A DNA stretch of 39,776 bases from NCBI GenBank assembly GCA_020354645.1, contig CP070652.1:2547534-2587309 (forward strand), written 5' to 3'. The position numbers and the translations under genes were made by a program. A model generated the notes under the pieces. The model made no database searches, was not told where the DNA came from, and worked only from the letters and a program-made list of their open reading frames with translations. The stretch comes from Deltaproteobacteria bacterium (GTDB taxonomy: Bacteria > Desulfobacterota > Desulfobacteria > Desulfobacterales > G020354645). This document shows, piece by piece, positions 9,701 to 17,429 of this stretch. Numbering within the stretch: the first letter of the stretch is position 1; each line of letters begins with the position of its first letter.

Positions 9701-10240
9701 GGCCACATAGCGGCAGTGGGGTATGACATGTTTTTGAAACTCATGGAGACTGCCATAGCTGAGATAAAAGGAGAACCCCTGCAGGAATCCTTAGAACCTG
9801 AAATTAACATCAACATTTCTGCCTTTATACCTGAATCCTATATTTCTGATATCGATCAGAGGCTCTCTGCTTATCGCCGACTGGCGAAAAGCAGGACCCT
9901 CGAAGAAATCGAGGATTTTAAAGCAGAATGGATCGATCGTTTTGGCAAAATACCGGATGAAGCTGCAAATCTTTTGCTAAAAGTAATGATCAAAATATGG
10001 GCTACAGAAGCAGGAGTGCAACGCCTGGATCTAAAGGGATCAAGGCTTTCATTTCATTTTTCACCAGCGCACCAGAGACGACCTTATGGAATAGTTGATT
10101 TGATCGTTTCAAATCCTGATCGATATAAATTATCTCCCGACCATGTGCTCACTACCAGAATTAGTGCTGATAATACCCGCATCATATCGGATCAGCTCAA
10201 AAACATCTTGAAACAAGTAGCTCAAAATGTTAACAATTAA
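6725..10240 (+). CDS. mfd: Transcription-repair coupling factor Mfd
   Basis: About 1171 residues (E. coli Mfd 1148). Mfd frees RNA polymerase stalled at DNA damage and recruits UvrA. The order is a UvrB-like N-terminal region (about 1-350), a CarD-like RNA polymerase interaction domain near 508-600 (GDFVVHNEHGIGRYEGL), then a RecG-like SF2 translocase with Walker A GDVGYGKTEVA near 656, DEEQRFG near 757, TATPIPRTLHMSL, and the motif VI region QLRGRVGRSDEQAYAYLF. A C-terminal TRCF domain follows, with the motif GTILGASQSGHI ahead of it. A TTG two codons earlier (6719) is an alternative start; neither has a clear ribosome-binding site. It heads a long run of same-strand genes. Confidence 0.97.
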   Translation: MLQNQEKISLQTLVKQIPERQKPIECVGLTGASIAYLVSRIYQKDRLPLFIILPSAKEAERFLGDLQYFLKPSASVAHYFPPYNILPFRYLSYHNETAARRIGSLYRLLTAESPPVAVTTIQACLQKVVPRKELTNYAELIMTGEEIERDHLIEKLIAGGYVRAAVVEEPGDFCVRGGILDIFSSLYSDPLRLELFGDTVESLRFFSAASQRKIKITDEAVILPAKEAILKKDWMVEIISRVREQASNIGLPVTRVRQLVDRIKNEGVFPGVESLIPLIYPKLDTVFDYAPAETLFIQIEPEELQTAAQDFEKQAFDNYNTAVKEKRLCVEPAEQYLRWQEIQKFLIQRKPLSAKALPVLKDKPNEEKAPAQYQYTIKDNAEICTVLNNPRSNRNILAPIIDWVNSSKHSGHAVLLVCRSKKQAERLEFLFGPYGIRPRHAEGCPDIQGGKGRVYLSLGDLSTGFVWSEESLAVITDDEIFGSRGYRTSRVKEEVRTELLVFEDLKKGDFVVHNEHGIGRYEGLSKLKINGSTNDFLLIVYKDDDKLYLPVDRMSMVQKYIGVEGYTPVLDKMGGRAWSRIKARVKKSAQKIAGELLKLYAARKVQKGFSFDFADEYFRDFEAGFSYEETGDQRKAINDVLRDMEYPTPMDRLICGDVGYGKTEVALRASFVAVNNGKQVAMLVPTTVLAEQHFMTFCERFQRYPVNIACLSRFRSTAEQRKIIKDLHDGKLDIVVGTHRLLSKDVTFKDLGLLILDEEQRFGVRHKEKLKKLRQTVDVLALTATPIPRTLHMSLMGIRDISIISTPPEYRRAIITYISEFDDAVVTDAIQKELKRKGQIFFVHNNIYTIQRYAQKLKQLVPEVRLAVAHGRLSEDELEAVMIRFINKDIDMLVCTTIIESGLDIPSANTILVNRADKFGLAQMYQLRGRVGRSDEQAYAYLFIPRRSSLGKNAQKRLKVLMEYSDLGSGFQIAMSDLKIRGGGTILGASQSGHIAAVGYDMFLKLMETAIAEIKGEPLQESLEPEININISAFIPESYISDIDQRLSAYRRLAKSRTLEEIEDFKAEWIDRFGKIPDEAANLLLKVMIKIWATEAGVQRLDLKGSRLSFHFSPAHQRRPYGIVDLIVSNPDRYKLSPDHVLTTRISADNTRIISDQLKNILKQVAQNVNN

Positions 10241-10250
10241 TACTTTAGCA

Positions 10251-10364
10251 ATGTATTTTTACTTGAAGGAATTTAGCTTAGGGGTACTTTTAGCTACCAG
10301 CGTTGCTGCAGTGCTGATGCATGGAGCATTTGCCTCAGGTTTGGACGGACGGTATGGATTTTAA
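10251..10364 (+). CDS. Small putative secreted or signal-anchored peptide (37 residues)
   Basis: The gap between mfd and the SurA-like lipoprotein holds an open frame with ATG at 10251 and TAA at 10362-10364, ending 3 bases before the next ATG. It has a short start (MYFYLKEFS), a hydrophobic core (LGVLLATSVAAVLMHG), an AFAS motif like a signal peptidase site, and a short tail, LDGRYGF. No ribosome-binding site precedes the ATG. The tight spacing to the next gene favours translation in the same operon, either as a small exported peptide or as a leader that couples translation of the lipoprotein. It could also be the remnant N-terminus of a lost gene. I do not recognise a family. Confidence 0.4.
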   Translation: MYFYLKEFSLGVLLATSVAAVLMHGAFASGLDGRYGF

Positions 10365-10367
10365 GCG

Positions 10368-11057
10368 ATGAAAATATCAACCATGATTATATATTGGGTC
10401 AGCTTATTGCTGGCTGCCATAGCTTTGGTGGGCTGTTTCGGTACGAAATCCGAAGAAGAAGACACATATCTCATCCGGGTGGGTGATCATGTCGTGACGG
10501 TTCTCGATTTCAACAAAGCTTTTGAAATAGCGAAAACAGCATACACCCATAATGTCATGCAGAAACCCGGCGCTTTTAGAGAAGCGCAGATTCGTCTTTT
10601 GAATCAAATGACCGAAGAGCTGATTCTCCTCCAGAGAGCCAAAGAGCTGAATATTAGCGTTTCCGAACAAGAGGTTGAGAAATCGATTGCAGAAATAAAG
10701 GGCGATTATCCCGATGATGTTTTTGAGCAAACCTTGCTCGAGTATGCCGTTTCTTACCAGTCCTGGAAGGAAGGAGTAAAAGTACGCCTGCTGATGGAAA
10801 AACTCGTCGAGATGGAATTGAAGGACCAGATTGTAATAACCGCAGATGATATCGAAAAATATTATGAAGAAAATTATAAGGGGGATGGACTGCAGACGGA
10901 ATTTGCGGAAAAATCCAAAGATATTAACGAAAAAATAATCAAACATTTACGCAGAAAGAAGACCGAGAAGGCTTACAAAGAGTGGATAGAAAGAATGCAA
11001 AAGAGATATGAGATTGAGATCAACAAGGAGCAGTGGGAACGGATCATTTCTTCCTGA
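10368..11057 (+). CDS. SurA-like lipoprotein with N-terminal chaperone domain only (no PPIase)
   Basis: The 229-residue product begins with a lipoprotein signal; the lipobox LVGC places the modified Cys at residue 23. The next residue is Phe rather than Asp, so outer-membrane sorting is expected. The rest resembles the SurA_N/SurA_N_3 chaperone module: VGDHVVTVLDFNKAF, a helix-rich segment with QMTEELILLQRAKELNISVS, and ITADDIEKYYEENY. The parvulin domain that normally follows is absent; a short charged helical tail takes its place. It lies directly before surA, so the pair probably works together on outer-membrane proteins in the periplasm. Function is inferred from the fold only. Confidence 0.75.
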   Translation: MKISTMIIYWVSLLLAAIALVGCFGTKSEEEDTYLIRVGDHVVTVLDFNKAFEIAKTAYTHNVMQKPGAFREAQIRLLNQMTEELILLQRAKELNISVSEQEVEKSIAEIKGDYPDDVFEQTLLEYAVSYQSWKEGVKVRLLMEKLVEMELKDQIVITADDIEKYYEENYKGDGLQTEFAEKSKDINEKIIKHLRRKKTEKAYKEWIERMQKRYEIEINKEQWERIISS

Positions 11058-11109
11058 ATTGGTATAATCGCACCCTCATAAATCAGACTTTAAATGAAGG
11101 AATATTTAA

Positions 11110-12114
11110 GTGACGAGAAAAGCCGTGAACCAGATGTTAGGGCCCGTTAAGCGGTGCGCCATACTGGCCGTTATCCCCACGATTGTGTTGATCACTCGAA
11201 CTTTAGGGGCCGAAGTAGTAGATCGCATCGTTGCTGTGGTCAATAATGATATTATTTCTCTCTATGAACTCAATCAGTTGTCAAAACCTTTCATTGAAAG
11301 GATTAACAAGGCCCAATACTCTATCGAGAAAGAACAGAAAATACTTTTTGAATTACGGCGCAGAATTCTCAATCAGCTCATTGATGAAAAACTCACCGAC
11401 CAGCAATTGAAACGATACAATATCACCGCCAGTGAAAAAGAAATAGACACTGCTATTGAAAGCACCAAAGAGATGGCCCGTATCACCGATGAAGATTTAA
11501 GAGCAGAACTGGCTTCACAAGGTCTGACCATGGAAGATTATCGAAAACAGGTCAAGGAACAGTTGCTCAGGAGAAGATTGATCAACCTTGAGATAAAATC
11601 CAAGATTGTGATCACCCAGGAGGATGTTAAAGCTTATTATGAAAGTAATTTTGACTCCTATAGGGGTGAGAAAAAATATCATCTCCGCAACATTATCATG
11701 GCTGTACCCCCCATGGCCAGTGATGAAGAGAAACAAGCGGTTTTCCTGAGAATGGAAGATGTATTGGCACAATTAAAGCAGGGAAAAAATTTTGCCGCTT
11801 TGGCAAAAATTTACTCGCAATCATCACTCGCTTCGGAAGGGGGTGATTTAGGATTTTTTCGGCTTGACGAACTTTCCCCTCAGCTGAAATTCGAAATACA
11901 AAAGCTAAAGACCGGCGAGTTCACGCCAATCATTGATACAGATATGGGTTATCAGATTCTATTTGTGGAAGCGATGGATGAGATTCCGGGCAAAACACTG
12001 GAAGAGGTATCGCCTGAAATAACTGATAAATTATACAGCCAGATTGTTGACAAAAAATATCAGGCATGGCTCGAAGACCTTCGGTCTCGATCGCATATAA
12101 AGATTATCTATTAA
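11110..12114 (+). CDS. surA: Periplasmic peptidyl-prolyl isomerase/chaperone SurA
   Basis: 334 residues from a GTG, with AAGGA 8 bases before it. The signal sequence is at about 14-34 (cut after LGA). The SurA_N chaperone domain begins with VVDRIVAVVNNDIISLYEL (36-54) and runs to about 165. A single parvulin domain lies at about 188-290 (KYHLRNIIMAVPP, GGDLGFFRLDELSP and a tail at GYQILFVE). E. coli SurA has two parvulin domains; one is common in this group. SurA escorts unfolded outer-membrane proteins to the BAM complex. It follows the SurA-like lipoprotein by 52 bases and is probably in its operon. Confidence 0.9.
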   Translation: MTRKAVNQMLGPVKRCAILAVIPTIVLITRTLGAEVVDRIVAVVNNDIISLYELNQLSKPFIERINKAQYSIEKEQKILFELRRRILNQLIDEKLTDQQLKRYNITASEKEIDTAIESTKEMARITDEDLRAELASQGLTMEDYRKQVKEQLLRRRLINLEIKSKIVITQEDVKAYYESNFDSYRGEKKYHLRNIIMAVPPMASDEEKQAVFLRMEDVLAQLKQGKNFAALAKIYSQSSLASEGGDLGFFRLDELSPQLKFEIQKLKTGEFTPIIDTDMGYQILFVEAMDEIPGKTLEEVSPEITDKLYSQIVDKKYQAWLEDLRSRSHIKIIY

Positions 12115-12174
12115 TTGTAGCAACGGTTTTAGACGCGGGCTGCGCAAAACTTCAAACCTGAAATTTTTCACCAA

Positions 12175-12936
12175 ATGCCAACACTAACTGATAAAGTCAC
12201 TCTATCCTTCGGTCGCTATCTTCAGGCCATTCGGCTTGAAAAAGGCATCAGCCTTGAGGCTGTCTCAAAAGAAACCAGGATCAGAAAAGATGTATTATTG
12301 TTCATTGAGGAAGAAAACCATGCCAAGCTACCGGATGCGGTTTTTGTTAGCGGGTTTATCCGTGCATACGCAAAATCCATCGGTGCTGACGGGGATGAAG
12401 CCATTCGACGATATCGTTCGAGGTTGGAAGTCATCCAGAAAATTGCAAAATCAGAAAATGAGCTCAAACAATCCCAGAAAAAATTTTGGCCGCGTTTGCT
12501 GTTTTCTATCGGTACCTTATTGTGTTTAATTATTTTATCCGTATTAGCGGTCTCAGTTTTTCGCAAGCCATACCCAACCGGTGGGCAAGTGGAACCTCAG
12601 GAGCAACAGCAGGATATCCGGGTAAATAAGATGGCTATCACGTCCAACACTTCTCCGGCTGAAGTAGCCATTGAGAAACAAATAGAAGAAAAAAGGATTG
12701 TTGAAAAATTTTTGCTCAAGATCATAACGATTGAAGAAACTTGGATCAAAGTCATTATCGATAACCATGCCCGGAGAGAATATAGTTTGAATCCGGGAGA
12801 TCAAATAGAGCTTGGAGCAAATTCCGGTTATAACCTTCTCATCGGCAACGCTGGCGGGATTCAACTGTTGCTGAATGACAAACCCATAGAGTTGCCAGGT
12901 GCCAGCGGACAGGTCGTAAACATTCAGATTCCATAA
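12175..12936 (+). CDS. RodZ-like protein: HTH domain, one membrane helix, C-terminal DUF4115
   Basis: 253 residues. A RodZ-type helix-turn-helix domain at about 10-80 (FGRYLQAIRLEKGISLEAVS, VFVSGFIRAYAKSIGAD) is followed by a membrane helix at 107-129 and a periplasmic DUF4115 beta domain at about 178-253 (EETWIKVIIDNHARREYSL). RodZ joins the MreB cytoskeleton to the cell-wall elongation complex through its HTH domain; here the same architecture is present, so a cell-shape role is the best guess. It lies between surA and mgtE with close spacing. The ATG at 12175 has no strong ribosome-binding site. Confidence 0.8.
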   Translation: MPTLTDKVTLSFGRYLQAIRLEKGISLEAVSKETRIRKDVLLFIEEENHAKLPDAVFVSGFIRAYAKSIGADGDEAIRRYRSRLEVIQKIAKSENELKQSQKKFWPRLLFSIGTLLCLIILSVLAVSVFRKPYPTGGQVEPQEQQQDIRVNKMAITSNTSPAEVAIEKQIEEKRIVEKFLLKIITIEETWIKVIIDNHARREYSLNPGDQIELGANSGYNLLIGNAGGIQLLLNDKPIELPGASGQVVNIQIP

Positions 12937-12945
12937 CAGGTTATA

Positions 12946-14301
12946 ATGATGCAACAAGACCCCAGCAAAATACTCGTCGACAGCACTAAAAGATTGCTGA
13001 GACGCAATGCCAACAGGCATTTGAAAAAGATTGTTAACAAAACCCATGCCGCGGATTTATCAGTCGTGTTTCGTTCGCTATCTTTATCTGATCAGCATCG
13101 TCTTTTTAATATGATTGAAAGCAACGAACAAAAAGGTATTCTTTTTAGTGAACTCGAAGAAGATATCTTTGTGGATTTGGTTGATCAGTTACAACTGGAG
13201 GGAATCGTTGAAATACTTGAAACCATGGCAACTGATGATGTTGCTGACCTGCTGGGGAGATTACCCGAGGAAAAAGCTGATGCCATTCTCAAAAAAATGA
13301 AAAAAGAGGGATCCGTTGAGGTTGAGGATCTGCTCAGTTATGAGGATGACACGGCCGGCGGCATTATGATTCCTGACTTTATCGCCTTGCGGGAGGATAC
13401 AACAGCGGCAGAAGCCATTGCGTCTTTGCAGAAAGAACATCAGGATGTAGAGATGCCGTTTTACCTTTATGCTGTCGACGAATACGGCAAACTTGTCGGT
13501 GTCAGTTCTCTGAGGCAGCTTGTGGTGGTTCCTCCCCAAACCCCGCTTAAAGAATTCATGACGCCAAATGTCTTTTCCGTTCAAACGGATATGGACCAGG
13601 AAGAGGTTGCTAAGATTGTTGCCCGCTACGATATTTTGGCAGTGCCTGTCGTTGATGCGACCAATCGCCTGGTAGGGATTGTTACAGTTGATGATGTTAT
13701 AGATATCTTCAGGAAAGAGGCTACTGAAGATATCCTGAGAATGGCGGGTGCCGGTGAAGAATTTGTTGAAACCAAGTCGATCTTAAAAAGCACCAGAATA
13801 CGGCTGCCATGGCTGTTTGCAAGTTGCATTGGCGGCATAATAGCATTTTTTATCATTAACCATTTTGAAGGAAGTTTAAACAAATTCGTATATCTTGCCG
13901 CCTTTATTCCAGTAATTATGGGAATGGGCGGTAATATCGGTACTCAATCATCCACCATCGTTGTCCGAGGCCTGGCGACCGGCCGCTTGAGCATACGAGA
14001 TATCTGGACAGTGGTGATTAAAGAACTTGCTGTCGGTTGTATCTTAGGCCTGGTTTACGGCTTGCTGATCGGGTCGGTGGCCCAGTTTAGGTATACCAGA
14101 ACAATGCTGGCACTGACGGTGGGACTTGCCGTCATTTCTTCCATGGCTATTGCGGCCTTGGTCGGCTCCTTGATACCAATGGCATTTGCGCGTGTAAATA
14201 TTGATCCTGCCGTCGCTACGGGCCCATTCGTAACCACGGCCATGGATATTCTCAGTGTTCTTTTCTACTTCACAATTGCCACCGTACTTCTCGGTATATG
14301 A
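12946..14301 (+). CDS. mgtE: Magnesium transporter MgtE
   Basis: 451 residues with the full MgtE order: a cytoplasmic N domain (about 20-150) with LLGRLPEEKADAILKKM, then DTAGGIM, a CBS pair (about 155-275; VGVSSLRQLVVVPP and VGIVTVDDVIDIF), a plug helix, and five membrane segments from about 285 with GMGGNIGTQSSTIVVRGLAT and the pore-side segment near VNIDPAVATGPFVTT. MgtE is a dimeric Mg2+ channel gated by intracellular Mg2+ binding to the N and CBS domains. It starts 9 bases after the RodZ-like gene and ends 4 bases before the recO start, so the genes are likely co-transcribed. Confidence 0.95.
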   Translation: MMQQDPSKILVDSTKRLLRRNANRHLKKIVNKTHAADLSVVFRSLSLSDQHRLFNMIESNEQKGILFSELEEDIFVDLVDQLQLEGIVEILETMATDDVADLLGRLPEEKADAILKKMKKEGSVEVEDLLSYEDDTAGGIMIPDFIALREDTTAAEAIASLQKEHQDVEMPFYLYAVDEYGKLVGVSSLRQLVVVPPQTPLKEFMTPNVFSVQTDMDQEEVAKIVARYDILAVPVVDATNRLVGIVTVDDVIDIFRKEATEDILRMAGAGEEFVETKSILKSTRIRLPWLFASCIGGIIAFFIINHFEGSLNKFVYLAAFIPVIMGMGGNIGTQSSTIVVRGLATGRLSIRDIWTVVIKELAVGCILGLVYGLLIGSVAQFRYTRTMLALTVGLAVISSMAIAALVGSLIPMAFARVNIDPAVATGPFVTTAMDILSVLFYFTIATVLLGI

Positions 14302-14305
14302 AAGC

Positions 14306-15070
14306 ATGCCTAGCTTTTCGACGCCCGCCATTTTGCTGCGACGCATTAATTTCGGCGACTACGACCTCATAATCACCTTTTTCACCCTGAAAACAGGTAA
14401 GCTTTCCGTCATTGCAAAATCCGCTAAAAAAAGTACCAAGCGATTTTCCGGAATGCTCGACCTGTTTGCCGAGCTTCAGATCGTTGTCAATATGGGCGGC
14501 CGCAAAGGGTTGCCGGTGCTCCAGGAGGTGGTATTAAAGCACCCCTTTGCCAACATAAGAGCGGATATAAAAAAAACCGGGTATGCCAGTTATTGGGCCG
14601 AATTAATCCATGAATGGATGGAGGAGGGAGTGAAACAAGTTCAACTTTTTCGCTTGTTTCAATATGTGCTTAAACAACTTGATCAGGGGCAAATTTCCGA
14701 TCCAGCGTTAAGTATTTTATTTCAAATGAGGTTTACCAATCTCTCGGGGCACAGTCCCAACCTCAGGCATTGCAGCGTCTGCCGGATGCCACTGGATAAA
14801 ATCAAAACAACCAAGGTTCAGTTTGATCTTAAACGCGGCGGACTTCTGTGCCAAACTTGCGCGAGTCGTTCCACTGGATATACTTCCCTTACCAAGGGGA
14901 CGGTTAAGCAGCTTTTGTGGGCCGATAAAGGGGATTTATCCCAGGCGGGAAGAATTCGGTTTACGACCCAGGCCATAAAAGAAGGTCTGGAATTCCTGGA
15001 GACCTTTGTTCCGTATCATCTGGGTAAGGAGCCGCGAAGTTTAAAATTTCTTCGTGAAATCAGAAGTTAA
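14306..15070 (+). CDS. recO: DNA repair protein RecO
   Basis: 254 residues. The N-terminal OB fold begins with STPAILLRRINFGDYDLI and LKTGKLSVIAKSAKKS. A zinc-finger-like pair, CSVC and CQTC, lies in the C-terminal half. RecO loads RecA onto SSB-coated DNA together with RecR. The frame is open back to 14255, inside mgtE, but the ATG at 14306 gives the usual RecO length and starts 4 bases after the mgtE stop. It is followed by the GHMP kinase gene. Confidence 0.88.
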   Translation: MPSFSTPAILLRRINFGDYDLIITFFTLKTGKLSVIAKSAKKSTKRFSGMLDLFAELQIVVNMGGRKGLPVLQEVVLKHPFANIRADIKKTGYASYWAELIHEWMEEGVKQVQLFRLFQYVLKQLDQGQISDPALSILFQMRFTNLSGHSPNLRHCSVCRMPLDKIKTTKVQFDLKRGGLLCQTCASRSTGYTSLTKGTVKQLLWADKGDLSQAGRIRFTTQAIKEGLEFLETFVPYHLGKEPRSLKFLREIRS

Positions 15071-15152
15071 CACTTGCGGGTTGGGTTTACTGCGTTTAGC
15101 CTCAACTTCGAAGGTCATTTGTAAACAACCCTTTACGGTTTGGTTACCCATC

Positions 15153-16205
15153 ATGTCAGACACATTGAGAAATTTGCTCGAAAAAAAATCCATTGAGGTA
15201 TCGGCTCCCTGCAGAGTTGATATGGGAGGTACTCTGGATATCGACACCTTTCGTTTGCCCTTAAGTTACCTTTCACCCTGTACGTTTAATATCGCCCTTA
15301 ATCTCAGAACCCGTGTCTGCCTGCTTCCCTACCGCGACGGAATGGTCAAAATATCCTCAAAAGGCTTTAAGGATGCGACGTATCCGTTTGACCAGACCCC
15401 CTTTGATCATTCGCTTGGCTTGATGTTTGCTATCGCTGCATATTTCAGAGCTGAAGGCGTGCATATCAGCATAGAATCTTCTTCTCCCCCCCGCAGCGCC
15501 CTGGGGGGGTCATCCGCGGCTGCGGTGGCTCTGGTGGCTGCCTTTTTGACTGCAAGGGCCCAAAAACCTTTACCACCAAAATATCGACACAAGATAGCTT
15601 TGCTTGCTCATGCCCTGGAGGAGATCGTAGCAGGGGTGCCGTGTGGGCGTCAGGATCAGCTTGCAGCAGCCTACGGCGGCGTCAATGCGTGGCACTGGCA
15701 ATCAGACATTGAAGGAACTATATACAGAAAAAAGATTGTCATACAGCCGCAATTTCATCCATCGCTTGCCCAACACATGTTGTTGGCCTATTGTGGCATT
15801 CCTCACCGTTCAAAAAATATAAACAGTTTGTGGGTCAAACAGTTTCTTTCTGCTCAATATCGTGAACTGTGGATCGAGGTTATTCTCCAAACCAAGAAGT
15901 TTGTTGACGCGATACGTCGGAAAAATTATAAGGAGGCTGCCGCGGCGATGAACAAAGAAGTGGCCATTCGAAGGCAGATGACCCCCGGTGTGCTTGACAG
16001 TCTGGGTGAACATCTGGTTGAAACCGCCATTCAATATAACTGTGGTGCAAGATTTCCCGGGGCCGGTGGGGGGGGGTGCATTTGGGCCTTAGGGAAAATT
16101 TACGATATTTACAGGCTCAAGCCCCTCTGGCAAAAATTGCTTTCAAAGCGAAAGGGCGCGTGTTTGCTGGATGTTACCATAGATTCTGAAGGACTCAAAG
16201 CCTGA
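15153..16205 (+). CDS. GHMP-family sugar or mevalonate-type kinase
   Basis: About 350 residues from the ATG at 15153. The frame is also open from 15054, overlapping recO, but the family N-terminus (SAPCRVDMGGTLD) fits the later start. The GHMP motif 2 is PPRSALGGSSAAA (about 112-124) and motif 3 is FPGAGGGGC near the C-terminus. VAGVPCGRQDQLAAAYGG resembles the segment found in galactokinase- and heptose-kinase-like members. These enzymes phosphorylate small sugars or alcohols with ATP. The substrate cannot be told from sequence; the closest look is to HddA/FKP-like sugar kinases, suggesting a surface-sugar or nucleotide-sugar role. Confidence 0.75.
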   Translation: MSDTLRNLLEKKSIEVSAPCRVDMGGTLDIDTFRLPLSYLSPCTFNIALNLRTRVCLLPYRDGMVKISSKGFKDATYPFDQTPFDHSLGLMFAIAAYFRAEGVHISIESSSPPRSALGGSSAAAVALVAAFLTARAQKPLPPKYRHKIALLAHALEEIVAGVPCGRQDQLAAAYGGVNAWHWQSDIEGTIYRKKIVIQPQFHPSLAQHMLLAYCGIPHRSKNINSLWVKQFLSAQYRELWIEVILQTKKFVDAIRRKNYKEAAAAMNKEVAIRRQMTPGVLDSLGEHLVETAIQYNCGARFPGAGGGGCIWALGKIYDIYRLKPLWQKLLSKRKGACLLDVTIDSEGLKA

Positions 16206-16302
16206 TCCTTTGTTCAGAACTTAGGGGCTCGGTTACAATCGGAATGGTCGATATTTCGCAAACCTATATTTACCGTTGATTGTAGAAATTGCGAGATGTA
16301 AA

Positions 16303-16330
16303 TTGACAGATGATTGGAATGAATTAAAAT
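16303..16330 (+). promoter_or_regulatory. Strong sigma-70-type promoter for glyQ
   Basis: A perfect -35 TTGACA (16303-16308), a 16-base spacer and TAAAAT (16325-16330, five of six) end 26 bases before the glyQ ATG. The leader is too short for a T-box or other riboswitch. A ribosome-binding site, AAAGGAAA, follows. Confidence 0.7.
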
Positions 16331-16356
16331 TACAAAAATAGCACAAAGGAAAGCAC

Positions 16357-17229
16357 ATGTATTTTCAAGACGTCATAATGTCATTGAACCGATTCTGGAC
16401 TCGCAAGGGATGCGTTATGGCTCAGCCCTATGATATGGAGGTGGGTGCCGGTACCTTCCATCCAACCACGCTTTTAAAGGCGCTTGGACCTGAACCATGG
16501 AATGTCGCCTATGTGCAGCCATCCCGTCGACCGACGGATGGTCGGTATGGTGATAATCCCAATCGGCTGCAACATTACTATCAGTATCAAGTCATATTGA
16601 AACCATCACCCTTTGACGTCCAGCAGCAGTATTTACAAAGCTTGAAAGTTTTGGGAATCGATCCGCTCGATCACGATATCCGTTTCGTGGAAGATGATTG
16701 GGAATCGCCCACCCTCGGCGCTTCGGGATTAGGTTGGGAAGTCTGGCTGGATGGCATGGAAATTACTCAATTCACCTATTTTCAACTGGCTGGTAGTCTC
16801 GAATTGAGGCCGATATCAGTCGAGCTCACTTACGGTCTGGAACGGATCGCTATGCATCTTCAGGGAGTCGATAACGTATACGATCTTAAATGGAACAATG
16901 CGGTTTCCTACGGTGACATGCATCATCGGCAGGAGGTCGAGCAGTCGACATATAATTTTGAAAAGGCTGATGTAGGTGTAATGTTCGATTTGTTCAACAA
17001 ATACGAAGCCGAATCGTTACGACAAGTTGAGGAAGGGCTTGTGTTACCGGCTTATGAATGCTGTTTGAAATGTTCCCATACCTTCAATCTTCTCGATGCC
17101 CGAGGAGCCATCAGTGTTACCGAACGAACCGGTTACATTTCCAGAATCCGGAATCTTGCACGGCGGGCTGCAGTGGCGTATGTAAAGCAGAGGGAAGAAA
17201 TGGGGTTTCCATTGTTGAAAAATAAATAA
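16357..17229 (+). CDS. glyQ: Glycyl-tRNA synthetase alpha subunit
   Basis: 290 residues. GlyQ is the catalytic subunit of the bacterial alpha2beta2 glycyl-tRNA synthetase and carries the class II active site. Recognisable segments are [54 protein letters not shown] and [20 protein letters not shown]. The length is standard (E. coli 303). The stop codon TAA (17227-17229) is part of the 6-base duplication that flanks the fold-back element inserted before glyS. Confidence 0.97.
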   Translation: MYFQDVIMSLNRFWTRKGCVMAQPYDMEVGAGTFHPTTLLKALGPEPWNVAYVQPSRRPTDGRYGDNPNRLQHYYQYQVILKPSPFDVQQQYLQSLKVLGIDPLDHDIRFVEDDWESPTLGASGLGWEVWLDGMEITQFTYFQLAGSLELRPISVELTYGLERIAMHLQGVDNVYDLKWNNAVSYGDMHHRQEVEQSTYNFEKADVGVMFDLFNKYEAESLRQVEEGLVLPAYECCLKCSHTFNLLDARGAISVTERTGYISRIRNLARRAAVAYVKQREEMGFPLLKNK

Positions 17230-17230
17230 C

Positions 17231-17412
17231 TGAGGGGTCGGGGAGCTTTTTTGATCCATTGTCATAAGTCTTTTGTTTTTCTGCAATTTGGCAGTGGGGG
17301 AGACCGCACCCACCGAAGGTGGAATGCAAAGGGGGCAAGTATCCCCCGTGCCAAATTGCTTAGAAAAACAAAGACTGGAGGCACGGGGTCAAAAAAACTC
17401 CCCGACCCCTCA
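17231..17412 (+). mobile_element. 182-bp fold-back, MITE-like element between glyQ and glyS
   Basis: The termini are perfect 15-bp inverted repeats, TGAGGGGTCGGGGAG (17231-17245) and its complement (17398-17412). The inverted similarity continues inwards for about 70 bases per arm (AGTCTTTTGTTTTTCT and GCAATTTGGCA in the left arm against complements in 17350-17376). The centre holds a small hairpin, CCACCGAAGGTGG. The direct repeat AATAAC flanks both ends (17225-17230 and 17413-17418), as expected for a target-site duplication. It has no coding capacity. The whole RNA would fold into one long hairpin inside the glyQ-glyS transcript and could act as a partial terminator or an mRNA-stability element. 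Confidence 0.75.
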
Positions 17413-17429
17413 AATAACCAGGGGTAATT

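Noticed and set aside
16206..16356. T-box or glycine riboswitch upstream of glyQ
   Set aside because: The promoter leaves only about 20 bases of leader and no T-box or riboswitch motif is present.
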